DNA from: Glandiceps talaboti
Taxonomy: Eukaryota; Hemichordata; Enteropneusta; Spengelidae
Assembly: GCF_964340395.1 (NCBI RefSeq)
Contig: NC_135550.1
Span: 310,001 to 374,000 of the forward strand
Direction of reading: 5' to 3'
Length of the DNA: 64,000 nt
The position numbers and the translations under genes are program-made. Under the pieces are notes generated by a model, which had not been told where the DNA came from, made no database searches, and worked only from the letters and a program-made list of their open reading frames with translations. Position 1 is the first letter of the stretch. Every line of letters starts with the position of its first letter. Positions 22,441 to 34,676 of the stretch are shown piece after piece.

Positions 22441-24292
22441 GGCCACCAAATGTGACATGTCATGCGTAACTCTTGACGTTGATGACGATGAAAATTCTTT
22501 CAACGCGAATGATACCGATATTATTGAAAGTGATCTGTTTTTGTGCGTGTATGGGTCCGGAGTCAAGCTCAATGATAGCATGTGATGGAGAAGGTTGTCC
22601 TGTTGGCTGGTGGCATTATGAATGTGCTGGTGTTGAAGATGACTGTGTACCAAAACATGAATGGATCTGTCCAGTTTGTGAAGGTAATTTTCAATGTTCT
22701 TTTTTTTTTTAACCTTTGTAATTATTGTCGCCCTTGGACGCAATTCAAAACCTATCTGGTCTGCGCTGCTATCTATCTGTCTGCGTATATAATCCCTACT
22801 TAATGTAATGGTGTAAATAATGACGACCCTCATGAATCGTTACTGCAAATTGCAATGCTACATAATTATGATCGTTCATTTGTTGGAGACTATGTCATTA
22901 CAAATCAACTCCCATGATATATTTGGTTGTTATTGTTTGTATTGGAACTTAAAAGGAAGTCTCAAATTGTGATTAACCATTTTGATATCAGAAGTATATA
23001 TTTTATTTGTTTTCTGCCTTGTGTTTGGTAGCCATGTTTCTTGTTTTTCAAATACATGTTTTCTCTTTGTAGGCATACGCAAGGCTGATAATGATAAAAC
23101 CAGTGATACCTTGAATCATCAGGGACAACCCAAGAAGAAAAAACGCACACGGAAAGGTATGTACGCACGGAATCCTTTGGTAATATACAATATTATACAA
23201 ACATATTATTACTAAACTTCAAAAAAGGCTTTGTTGGGAGGGGGTGTTGACAGTACATAATAGTAACTAGTTGATGAAATTCATGGTAAAAATGACAGTT
23301 GTTGTAGCTGTCAGTTTTTATTTTTCTGTTCATTCTTTATCAATTGTCTAATTATAGTGTTTATTTTTTTAATTATTTACAGTCATCTGCACATCTTCAC
23401 CCTTCACCTTGGAGGAAGCTCTCTCAAAGAGTCACACCCTATTGATGACATGCATCAAGGATCTTGAAGAAAGTGACATCATGACATTAAATAGGAAGAA
23501 AGCCGGAGAAATACTAAGGTTCACCCAAAATGTAGCCACCAGTCCACACAGCGCTGAATACAGCAAAAGACTCACAATGGAAGTATGGAGTGTTGGGGAT
23601 TTGTCAAACTGCATGAGTGAAGATTTGAATACCATGTGCCATAAATTCCATCTGTTTAGATGCTCGCAAACACTTTCAACAGTACATCACAGAACTAAAT
23701 GTAGAACTTTCTGAAACAGTCTGCCACTTTGTACAGCAGCACATACTGGAAGAATTTTTTAAAGGTCTGTTTAAGCTCAGACATTCAATGTTAAAGCAAA
23801 CACACAATTCGATTTTATAATCATTACGCCAACAACAACTTTGCTAGAGTTTGTGGGGAGGTTGTGAAGTCATGGGGAGAGAGGGGAATGACAGAAGAGT
23901 CGATGTCTCCAAATTTTCTCAGTTATACAACTAAGTGGGTTAAGATGGTTGACAGAGGGAGTCTGTTTTTAGTGAATGACAACGCATATTTATTTTTTCG
24001 AAGAGTGGAGTGTGTTGTTGAAGGGTACTTAAACACAAAAAGTGCCATCCTTTATGGAGATACAAGTTTAAAAAATGTACTTCTGCAAAGTTTGATGAAT
24101 TCATCATCAGTTCTCACTGGGTGGAACATATTGATGCAGGATGTAAATAGTAGTGTAGCCTCATCATTATACCAAAGGGTCCTGGAAATTTATGTTGACA
24201 TAAGGTGTAGGTCATATGTTAGTGTTTACACATATCTGTCTAAAAAAAGGAGCAAAATGTCTAAGAAAATCCCTGTAAGGAATAGTAACTGA
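22441..24292 (+). pseudogene. PHD-finger multi-exon gene, frameshifted, probably transposon-borne
   Basis: The likely start is ATG 22441 (MATKCDMSCVTLDVDDDENS), followed by a C4HC3 PHD finger: C-A-C, SSMIACDGEGCPVGWWHYEC, then KHEWICPVC. Three exons join in phase: one ending at 22683 (donor GAAG|GTAATT), then 23073-23156 (basic KKKKRTRK segment), then 23383 onward (EEALSKSHTLLMTCIKDLEE, helical). One-base shifts break the frame in a T run at 22538-22542, near 23658 (before DARKHFQQYITELN) and near 23808 (before RFYNHYANNNFARVCGE). The last part ends in FLSYTTKWVKMVDRGSLF and a basic tail with stop at 24292. PHD fingers read histone H3 tails. The C-terminal region vaguely resembles P-like transposase tails. 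Three shifts suggest a dead copy. Confidence 0.6.
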
Positions 24293-24299
24293 AATGTCA

Positions 24300-25099
24300 C
24301 AGGTGTCTTTGGTGCAAAATCTTTTATTTGGGTTTGACCACATAAATAGTAATAAATATACACTGATACATTACCAGTATACAAAAGTATTAATGTTTGT
24401 ACATGTGTTAATATAATATTGTCATATCCTCAAAGAGTTGTGGGCTTGTAAAAAACTATTATCTGCACTGTATTTGACATGTATCCAAACAGCCATACAA
24501 CATTGAAGTGGTGTGAAATGAATCCAAAATGTAAAAATCTGAGTTTCCACTTTTCTACTGTCTAAAATCTAGCTAGCTAGTTCCCTGATCACATCAACAT
24601 GAAATCATTTTGCCTATCACTGGAAAATTATAATTCAAAACTTCAGGCTAGGCTAGCTTTGTTACTGAGTCTTACTAGTAGTCTGGAATCAAATCAAAAT
24701 ATAGTACTGTCAGGATTCAAAACTACTGAGACTTGGCCTTAGTGAAAGGTTAGAAATTTATTACAATTTTAAAATGTAAATTAGTTGGTACTCAAATAAA
24801 GTGGATGCTCAGATAATTTTTGTAAATGTCAAAGTACACTGAAGAAATGACATGAACCACACTGCACATTTATGCAGCTCAGAAAATATTGTTAAGTTTT
24901 ACCTGTTTGTAATTTTTACAGTTATACTTTAAATTTGTAAATGTAATATCACTGACAACAAGTGCCTGAGGCCTTTTGTAAGAATAAAGAATTTTCACTT
25001 CAAGATATGTTTGAGTATTTGTTTTCTGTATTGTACATACACAGTATTGGTCAAAAAGTACTCAATGAGTCTGTAACTTGGTGAACTGTTTCAAAAATG
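24300..25099. other. Gene-free AT-rich spacer
   Basis: No gene is seen between the end of the PHD-type frame and the tandem duplication. There are AATAAA-like signals at 24984 and poly-A-rich DNA near 24985. One of these could be the 3' end of the PHD-gene transcript, but this is not demonstrable here. Confidence 0.4.
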
Positions 25100-26362
25100 T
25101 GTTATTCCGCAGATGTAGCAACAACCAAATTGCTTCCAAGCAATTGTCTCGACCCAGCAACATGGACAGCTAGTACATTTCTGGAAAACTCTTGCACTGC
25201 TGGGTTTTCATTTCTCCCCTCTGTTTACTGAAGTATTCTTCTAGTCACGTGGATCTTGAGAAAAGTGTTCCGATAATAGATACTCAGTTTACACCAGGCA
25301 GCCGCAGGAGGAGTAGCTCTCTCCCCAAGCAAACAAATGACTTCACTGCAATTGACAAGAGGATGAACAAGTTATTACACAATGCTATTTTCTTAAATGT
25401 TTGCTGTTTATTATCCATATTTTGAACATTCAGTTAATATGTTTGATAATCACACTATTTTTCATATTCTCAAAATTCACTTAGTATAAATTATACAAAA
25501 AATGTAGTTGCAAAGGTGCTTGAAACTCAAATACAATGTGTACCAGTTACAACCAAAACAAAGGCAACATTTTTCAATAATTTCAATGGTATAATTTGAA
25601 AATAAAAAAGTGGCATATCAGTTACAAGTAATGAATAACTGGTTTCAAATGATTGATCACAGTCTCAAAAAAAGGCATTCAAAAATATATGCAAATATCC
25701 CTATCAAACAAGACACATTTTTAGCCCCAATTTGCATATTATCGTCGTCTTGGTAGAGGTATTGACTATTGAAGAACGTTGCTTTCCTCCCTCTGACTAC
25801 TATTGGAACAATTCCCATGGTTGCTTCCAAGCATTTGTCTTGACCCAGCAACATGGAGAGCTAGTGCATTCCTGGAAAACTCTTGCACTGTCGGGTTTTC
25901 ATTTCTCCCCATGCAACCCCTCTGTTTACTGAAGTATTCTTCTAGTGGATCTTGAGAAAAGCGCTCCGATAATAGATACTTTACACCAGGCAGGACGAGT
26001 AGCTCTCTCCCCAAGCAAACAAATGACTTCACTGCAATTGACAAGAGGATGAACAAGTTATTACACAATGCTATTTTCTTAAATGTTTGCTGTTTATTAT
26101 CTATATTTTGAACATTCAGTTAATATGTTTGATAATCACACTATTTTTCATATTCTCAAAATTCACTAAGTATAAATTATACAAAAAATGTAGTTGCAAA
26201 GGTGCTTGAAACTCGAATACAATGTGTACCAGTTACAACCAAAACAAAGGCAACATTTTTCAATAATTCCAATGGTATAATTTGAAAACAAAAAAGTGAC
26301 ATACAAGTTACAAGTAATGAATAACTGGTTTCAAATGATTGACCAGTCTCAAAAAAAGGCAT
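25100..26362 (-). repeat. Tandem duplication, about 690-bp period
   Basis: The segment 25100-25675 is repeated in the same orientation at 25790-26362, from GCTTCCAAGCAATTGTCTCG through GGTTTCAAATGATTGA and on to AAAAAAAGGCAT. The copies differ by small indels, for example the CACG after CTAGT and the AGCCGCAGGAGG present only in copy 1. Both carry the transposase-like minus-strand fragment, which is readable only in the right-hand copy. Confidence 0.85.
25766..26068 (-). pseudogene. Transposase-like C-terminal fragment (P/THAP9-like motif)
   Basis: The minus frame contains RFSQDPLEEYFSKQRG, then GRNENPTVQEFSRNALAL and HVAGSRQMLG. The pattern FSQDxLExxFS...R...NPTxxxF is characteristic of the region near the C terminus of P-element/THAP9-type transposases. 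The piece is about 100 residues and starts in an AT-rich region, so it is a fragment or one exon. The left-hand tandem copy (25130-25330) carries the same sequence disrupted by indels. It converges with the PHD-type frame on the plus strand. The superfamily assignment is a motif-level judgement. Confidence 0.5.
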
Positions 26363-26369
26363 CCTGAAA

Positions 26370-27590
26370 ATCAGCGAGTTTTGGAGTATCAGATTGTTTT
26401 GTTACATACCAGTCATGTGCAGTTCTTCAAGAGTTTCCCTACTTAAACACATTTTTCTTCTTTCTTTCATTGACAGGTTTGGTGTGTTCAGGCATTAATT
26501 TCGAGCCCTGGCTATGCGAAAAAAAATTGGTGGTTCTCCCAGGGATGCATTGCGGCGCGCAATGACTACGCATGTGCCTTCCAAATACTACGTGCATTCT
26601 CCACGCGCTACCGTATCATCGTATAGGCGACATAACATCACCATGCATTGCAATATTGTAAAAGTAGGCCTGTTGGCACGATTACCGTAACATTGTAACA
26701 AGTATCGAGGCATCACTGTACCTCAAGGAGAAATTGTTACACTATTTGGAAGTTTGATGCACGGCGGTACACGATACGTACCACTGATGACATAGCGCAG
26801 TTTAATTTCCGGGTTGTGGAAGTGTGGTTTTGACATTTATATTGTCGATAATTAATTTTTTTACATGTTCTAAAAAGAATAACTACTTTCCTATGTTTGT
26901 TGGTACAGTAACATTCCTAAATCATCAAGTTGAATTGAGAAATCATGATGTTCGGCAACATGTCAACAAAACATTTGTCCAAAGACCAACGTACGTTGGT
27001 GGAGGGTATATGATAAGTTGGCTGATTGAAAAATGAACAATATTAATCTAATGGCTATGATGGTTTTTGAAACCAACAACTGCATAGACTGTTGACTTTC
27101 TTTACTTCTCGTCCATGTCAGAGAATTTGATGTCATTCAATAAAATACATTTTGATGGTTAATACCCCTGGAAAATGACCCAAATCAAGTGTATCATCCC
27201 TGGCCCAGGCAGCCGGTCACAAATGAATCTACCCTGCGCGAGCTTATGGGCTTTGCCTAGTTATGATATTAGTAGAAAATCTGAGCAAAAAATGACATCA
27301 TGTTAGTTCAAATGATAACTACACGCACATGGAAATTTGAATGATGGATGGTCACTGACTCATAATTTGACGATGTCTGTCAGTGTCACTCACTGGTTTT
27401 CATACCCTATTTATTTGCTAGCGATGGTATTTAAAATGTCAGCTGTCTAGGACAGAGTAGTAATTGTTCATTTTAGAATTGCTGAACCAATAAATGTTGA
27501 AATGTTTGGTTCACCATGTTCTTGGTATAAAGAACTTGTGGTGTATTTGACCGTAGAGGGCATTTTCCCCATGGTTAAGTATAGCCTATA
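26370..27590. other. Gene-free spacer
   Basis: No recognisable gene or repeat boundary. An in-frame stretch at 26824-27036 has no domain features. Degenerate dispersed-repeat text is likely. Confidence 0.4.
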
Positions 27591-27593
27591 TGA

Positions 27594-28007
27594 CAGTGTT
27601 CTCCCCAGGTTTTTGTTGATAGGATATCGGCTCATTAGCATAAATTAGCATCAAAGTACATCATAATAAAATTAATATCAAACAAGTAGTACATGTACAT
27701 GTGACCAAAGGAAAGTTGAAGGCCAATTTATTAATTCAAAATATTAGCACCAAAAAGAAACTCATAAAGCAGCGTTATTGATTATTATTGTTAGGAAAGC
27801 TGAAATTATTTAAATCTTAATGTCCACAGATAAATTAGACTTTCGAAACACGAAAAGTTTGTGTACAGCAACCGGCAGACATCGTGTTAGTCCGAAATAT
27901 CGTGATACACGAGACTTACTATACTTCCCTATGGAGGACTTCCAAAACTCGCGATAGTTTGTGACGTCATGGCCGCCATATTGGAAAATCCATGCGTAGT
28001 CGTACGA
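27594..28007 (+). mobile_element. hAT-like element copy carrying the empty target site
   Basis: The segment begins CAGTGTTCTCCCCAGG and follows the left part of the 1571-3838 element closely (ACATGTGACCAAAGGAAAG, CGAAACACGAAAAGTTTGTG). It runs through CAGACATCGTGTTAGTCC uninterrupted, where the other copy holds the 1230-bp insertion. Similarity stops after GTAGTCGTACGAT, so the right terminus is missing. Confidence 0.75.
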
Positions 28008-28011
28008 TTAT

Positions 28012-29437
28012 TATTTATTAATTTATGCAAAATATCAATTATGATAATTTGCATAAATTTAGTTATAGGTCTAGTGAATAGTTCAGGATAACTCTATACT
28101 GCATTCTTTTGAATTTCATGAAAATTTGTTGAGGAATCACATAGCTATACACTTTCACCCGCTGTCATTTATCTCATTAATGCAAATTATTAATTATAAT
28201 ACATGTGTATCATATTTTTATTGAATGAGTCGCACGATTGTCTAATGCATGTATTAGTATGTTTGTTGTTATGAAAACTTGAAACGCTGAAAATTTCATC
28301 AAAATCGGTCAAGAAATAAAAAAGATACACAACTTTTACTGCTTTTAAAGCAAAACTTTCCCTAAAATCGGTGCCATTGTCTTCCTCATTATATCAATGG
28401 TTTCAATGACTATCCACTGTTCAAATAAAAATACGAAATTTTAAATAGGAAAAAAATCTGTAACTTGAGTTAGGTTGCTCCGATTTTCACCAGTTAAAAA
28501 ACATTGTAATTCACTCCCTTAGATCTGTCCAGTGGCATCAAAATAAATACACTGGAGGTCATTGGTAATTTTTGACTGAAAACCCTAATATAATGTAGGG
28601 GTACGAACAGGACATTTTTCCTCAGCGTAACACATGTTAAGATTATGTCAATAGTGTGAAATTAGGTAGCCACTCTGTTATTTGTTTGGTTTCAATACAG
28701 AAGTAGTCATAGTATCTATCTTTAATAATCCATTTCCTAACATTTTAAAGGGTACTGTTTGATCTAATGTCATGGGTTTTTGTCAGGCATACACGTATGA
28801 AAAATACAGATTTTTGTAACAAAGGGATGTGTTACAGTAAATGTGTACAATTTTCCAATATGGGCATATACGTAACCCTTCAAAATTGTCTGCAAAAGAT
28901 TTACATCATACATATATCATCTGTTAATAGTATACAAAGTTATTATAGTTGTTTATTTCTTTTGATTCAGTGCCAAATATTTACTAAATTCTACTGCAAG
29001 TCATAATGCTCAAACTGACCCATTTTTGTACATATAAAAATAGTTGGAGTTTGAACAATTCTTGGTGGATTCACTTGAAATTTTAAGGCGTTCTAGTTCT
29101 CAAAGCTTTCTTCAAAATAAAGTTGGCAGATAGTTTCTCTTTGGCACAGTATTTTGCAACTAAGTTTGTAACATTGAAAATTTTGTAAATGTACCCTAAG
29201 ACTAAAGTGATATATTATTGCCTCAGTCACAATAATATATCACTTCCACAGGACACTCATTATTGTAACTTTAAATTCTTGATAGTGCGATCGGTCCATT
29301 TTTCCCCCTTGGAGTACTAGTATAGATTGGAATGGTGTTTCCGTCCTGTATTTATCTTTACAAATATTTATACACTGTAAACAATTTGATTTGTTTACCA
29401 CTTAACATGATCAGATACAGTGCTGTTCGCGAAGTTG
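28012..29437. other. Gene-free intergenic DNA
   Basis: No gene is seen. Phrases such as AAATTTCATCAAAATCGGTC and a 29200-29240 inverted ATATATCACTT pair (GTGATATATTATTGCC / CAATAATATATCAC) suggest decayed repeats. Confidence 0.4.
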
Positions 29438-29603
29438 AAATAGCTGCCAAGAGTGTGCCGAGGATTGAGGGATATAATTAATTTCCGTCATGCAGTCCAA
29501 CTTCCGTCAAGCAAAAAGAAAGCAAATGTTAATGTTTCGTCCGCAGACATTAATGTTGCATCACTCTCTTCGATAAGGAAAGGAGGTTGCAGGTATACTG
29601 TAT
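29438..29603 (+). promoter_or_regulatory. Inverted copy of the CENPF upstream block
   Basis: GCGAAGTTGAAATAGCTGCC, then AAGAGTGTGCCGAGGATTG and CAGTCCAACTTCCGTCAAGC, then GGAAAGGAGGTTGCAG, match the reverse complement of 20925-21115, minus about 15 bp. Here the block points right, toward PTPN14, and ends GTTGCAG|GTATACT, a plausible splice donor. It could be an alternative first exon or promoter for the plus-strand gene, or merely a dispersed repeat. Confidence 0.35.
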
Positions 29604-32600
29604 GTATGGCGAGATCATCATGCTAAAAATGTGAGCGAGATGTTGGGTTCATGCGTCATTGACATTGACCTCATAGTCATACGTTGAAACCTCGTTGGAC
29701 AGCGCTCGCAGGTCTAGTCTACATGCAACGAGCACAATGGCGACTACATTACCAGGGAACAGCGCTGATGTGAGGCACAATTTAAATTTTCATAGATCGT
29801 TTTCACTCTGAGGCGTCGGTTAAGGCACATTGATATTTTACTCGTGCGATGCAATATGGTCAACAGCTAATTCCTTACATGATAATGTAAGCGAGTTTGT
29901 TTTGTGTCGTTTTTGTAAATGCTCAGATATGAAATACAACATAGAGAATACTTACGAGTTTCACCTTAGCGCGTCTACGTCCATTCTCCGATACGAACGA
30001 CCGCTGCTTTGAAACTTGCTTCACAACTAAGATTTGAATTTCGCGCATGTCAAATAGAACGCGATATTTGATTGGTCAACAAGAAGACCTGTTGGACTGT
30101 CGCACAATTTCAGCATTATTTATTCTTATGGCGCTGAATATTTTTTGTCTAATAAATACACGCTATTAATGACTATTGATTAACTATTATCTGTTTATTT
30201 AACAATTAGTTCTGCAAACTAATTATGGTACTAAAGCTGACCTGGTCCGATAAAGTAACGTTGTATCTAACAGGTCAGGACAATCCCCAATGAGACGAAA
30301 TCTACATGTACAGCTCGCCTCGCATTACATTTCTGGCATTCCGAGTTAGTGGACTCATTGCTTTCGACAGTGTTTTGTATCCATCCTCAACAATATATTC
30401 TTATCGTAATCTTTCCAGATTGGGTTATTGTGATTAAAATTGTAAATTTTAGTTTCATAAACATCAATGATTTTTTGGTTTTTTTTGTGTGTGTGACGAA
30501 ATATTACCTTGTGCACTACAGTTTGAGTAGGTAAATAAGTCCTGCGGAGGGGGTGTATTTTGGTGTGAGGCGGCACCAATTCAGGATCGAAGGCAAGTGC
30601 TGTCTATTGACCATTACCTAAAAGTCTGTGTACCGGATTACGGGTGTGATATCAGCAATATTACACACGCAAGTTCATTTTACTGTGTCCGTAATGATAG
30701 GAATACCTATATCGGCGTGATCAATGACTGCTTTCATCAAGATTAGTTAATATCACCATATTATTATCAGGTATGTAGGAGGGAGTACAGCATCTGAACA
30801 CATCAAAATAACTTCTGTTGTGTTGAGAAGTAGGAAGTGCTCGTCGACGGCTTGATGTTAATTTATTTAGTGTGATTTTGCATCCTCGATTTCGGGTTTC
30901 TTCAGTTCCATAGACACTAATATCCACAGTCCTATCAGTCTATGTACACTGTGCAGTATGTAGGATTTATTTCACCGTCGAAAATATCGATAAATTCACA
31001 CAAAACCGGTAGATCTAAAAGACTGGTGGTGGCCATGGCATTGGTAGAAATGTTCAGACCGACCAAGTCTGAATACTGCTCTCGTGTATATGTGTCTTCC
31101 TCAGTATATAGTCATGTACATACATAGGGTTCTTTGCTGATAAGCCGCTAAGCCGCCCTGTTGATAGTCTTTCAGTTTATTAGAAGTCTCTAGACTAGGT
31201 ACATGCGCTATGTAGAGAGGAAAGAGTTTTAGTCCGTCATACAAATACAAGGGTACAACTAACATGACTAAGGACCATATATTAATGGGTGATGTAAAGG
31301 ATTCATGATTGAACGACTTACTGCGATAGGTATGGGTATCGAATGTGATAGCTGATAACGTTGTGGAATGTATGGTAATTTACAATTATCCTTGAACAAC
31401 TTTTTATTTATTGTCAACAAATACAATTTACCCGATAATCCACTTTGCTCGTCTGCGTTTTGATGTGCATACCAAAACTTAGTCATGCATGGGGGATGGG
31501 CCCTGCCGGTGTACGTTCGTTGCTTCAGTGAGTGATGTACACTTCCTGTAAAGATTGGACAATGGTAATACGATCAAATATTACCAATTTTAGTACATTA
31601 AACTTTGTGAATATGATTCTGTGTGAGTAATACACAGGTACAGACTTATGGTCTAATTTATATGAATAGATAAACAATGTAATTACATGTACATGTAACT
31701 CCAACGTGAAATTGTAATTATTTTTGCACTGTTGTAGTGTTGTCATACTCTTAGTCTTACAATATGGATTTAGCAAAATGATATTCCCAGAAATTCAGAA
31801 TTTTGAGATTACGGAGGAAGTGACAGAAATTGTCCCCCACCCAGACTGTAATGAATGATATGGACTGTCAATGATTCATCTACATCATACATGTAATTTG
31901 GAAGTTGGTACAGCAGTGTAAGTTAGGCAAGGAAATCTATACCATATGCATCCTATAAATAATACTTTTACAAATGTATCGGAAATTGTTTTTTTTTAAT
32001 CTATCTGCAAATTATACAACATTGTTTCACAGTCTAAGGAGACTGGCATTTCTTTGAAATTATTACACTCGATCCACCCAGACTTTGAATGACCAACTTC
32101 ATGTGAATATTGCGCAAGTCCATGAACTCATCAATACACTCCCATGTAAAATTGAATATGTTGATAAGAAATGTTCATGAGTTGATACAAATGTTCTTAT
32201 GAAATGTTCCTATGTTGATATAAATGTTCCTACGAGAAATGTTCATGTATTGATTGATACAAATGTTTCTAAGAATACTTCTCAAAGGGTTGCCGACAGT
32301 CTGCATTCTACTTTCGGTTCCGTCGACAATATTTATTCAACACCGCAAACTAGAAAGGCTACAGTAAATTGATCAGGGAAGCAAGTAACATTTACATGTA
32401 CATGCTTTACTGATCAGGCAAGCAAGTAACATTTACATATACATGCTTTACTGGCCTTTATCACAGGCGTGACCTTTAATTGAACATGAAATTGATTACG
32501 TGTTTTGGTGGTCAAATACACGTTCTTACTATCCAATCGTCGCAAACCAATCGTCGCAAACCACGCCCTGTTTTACGACATCGTTCTTAACAAGCCTCCC

Positions 32601-33630
32601 ACTGGCCATGGATGCATTCATATACTATATCTGTATTTATGGCATATCTAATTTATTTGTTTTGTTCATAAACACTACAACCAATCAGATTGTCCGTTGC
32701 ATACCACATGATATACTGCTATTGCCTTGCCAAGTGTCTAGTCCTTACAGTGAAAACTGACTTGACCAAGTTGGGTTCTTGTTGCTGAAATTTTATTTTT
32801 GCCATCCTACAAACAAGATTGGATTGATACATGTATGAACATAAAATAATGATGTATAAATCTTGCCTCAAAGTGTCAAGCAGGGTTTGTGAGAGCATGG
32901 ATTTGTTGTACCATCAGACCAGGTGTCCGATACAATCATGAGTTTGTAGCAAGTACCGAAGTAGGTTACAACATGGATTATCTCAATAGGGCCATGGTTA
33001 CAACAAGCCAAGATTGGCTGATTCAAGTGAGTTCACTCGAGATAATCTTAATTCCAGGGCCGTAGCCTGACCAAATTGCCAAGGGGGGCAGAACTTTGTC
33101 TTGGTGCAATCTTGCATTTAAAATTTAGAAAAGTGCTAATTTACGTAAATTTGCATGCAATTTTCATAATATATTTTTAAGCATACGAAATTAAATATCA
33201 TATGTAAGGTCAGAAAAAATAAAAAATGCTGGTCAACGGGTAACCTAACCCATCACATTGGGTAAGTAGGTCGATTTCATTTTTTTCACAATGCTTGACA
33301 ATGATAAAACAAACCATTTATAATGATAGCAAAATATTTCAGGTCTAGTTTAGATAGAACTTATTCAGTCATCTTGATACTATCTCATCAAATTTGTCTG
33401 CATAGCTACAGTTAGGAAATATACACAATTTACGGTTAAACAAATGGTGTAGTTCCTCTCACCCTCTCTTCTCATAAAATGTTAAGCCTCGCCAATTAAA
33501 ACTCGAGCATTATTTGCGAAGCCCGCATGAGGATATATTGCCCATCACCAGAAAAAAATATATGGGTAGGTTGGACAGCTTTTTCATTAGCTCTGCTGTC
33601 AGCGAAAGCTGAAAGCGTAGCTTATGATTT
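29604..33630. other. Gene-free intergenic DNA with minor tandem repeats
   Basis: No coding sequence is supported. A 41-bp unit with AAGCAAGTAACATTTACAT is duplicated at 32372-32453. Loosely repeated AAATGTTC(A/C)T motifs lie at 32165-32275. A CpG-bearing stretch at 29640-30080 contains ATG GCG ACT ACA at 29737 but closes after 24 codons. Confidence 0.4.
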
Positions 33631-33631
33631 T

Positions 33632-33693
33632 TAGTACAACTGAACTGAGGTTCAGTAGTGCTATAGGGATCGCCCGGCGTCTGTCTTTCTGTC

Positions 33694-33735
<42 letters not shown>

Positions 33736-34340
33736 CAACTTAAACTCAAAAACTGCTGAACCGATTGCCATGATATTTGCTGGGTCCATTACCTTGGGTG
33801 TCTAGTTGGGAAATTGTTCAAATCAAAATGATCGCATCACATGTGATTTGGGTCAAAAAATGTGATTTTTGGTCAAAAAACTTAAACTCAGAAACTACTG
33901 GGCAGATTGGTGCGAAATTTGGTGGGAACATTCTTAAGGGGATGTAAAGTAAGATTTGTCCATGACGGGATGATTCCATCAGTGATATGCAAATTAGGGC
34001 TAAAAATGTGTCTTTTTGGTTAAAAATCTATAATTCCAAAACCACTGAGCAGATTGGGCTGAAATTTAATGGAAATGCATTTAGGGATGTATGGACGAAG
34101 ATATGTTACGCATACCATGATTCCATGAGTGATATGGAATTAAGGTGTAAAAATGTGAATTTTGGTCAAAAACTTATATCTCAAAAAGTACTAAGTGAAT
34201 GAGTTTGAAACTTGGTGAGATGTTTCTAGAAGTGTTATTCTATATCATTGCTTTTCCTCAAAAATCTTCAACTCTGAAATTACCCAGTAGATTGAGCTTA
34301 ACTTTGTTGAGAATGTGTAGATTTGTCCTCATTAATAGCT
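33632..34340 (+). repeat. Dispersed repeat (GTACAACTGAACTGAGGTTCAG family), copy 1
   Basis: The head has a small hairpin (ACTGAACTGAGGTTCAGT), then ATAGGGATCGCCCGGCGTCT, a GTCT/GT microsatellite (33681-33732), and blocks such as AACCGATTGCCATGATATTT and GAGCAGATTGGGCTGAAATT. Related copies are at 45900-46260, 47640-48815 and 61259-62690, and a head-only fragment at 42103-42170. Confidence 0.8.
33698..33732 (+). repeat. GT microsatellite
   Basis: About 17 uninterrupted GT units, part of the head of the dispersed repeat described at 33632-34340. Confidence 0.95.
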
Positions 34341-34676
34341 GACACAGTGAGAACAGTACATTGTTAATTAACTATAATGTTTACTTTACTATTTCCTCTG
34401 GTGGTAAAGCCTGTAGCATGGCCAGTTTGGTTTATGACTTTATTATGTAATATGTTGTAAGACAGCTGTTTCATCACCTACCCATATAAACTGAATGTAG
34501 CTTGTGTTTAAAATATTACAATAAGACAACCAAGAAAGTTAAACATGTTACATTGGTACGACTTGGTTCCAAATTGATTTTAAAAAATAAAGAAGTACAA
34601 AACCTTGTAGACACATCCCTTTAAAGTTTGATTAGGATGTTGCTATACTTGTCTTGTACACTTCCAACATAGGATG

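Noticed and set aside
29737-29811. ATG GCG ACT ACA start in a CpG-bearing stretch, possibly a gene start
   Set aside because: The frame closes after 24 codons and no donor in good context gives a convincing exon.
33058-33110. CAGGGCCGTAGCC, like the left end of a hAT-Tip100 type element
   Set aside because: No matching right end or target duplication was found in the window.
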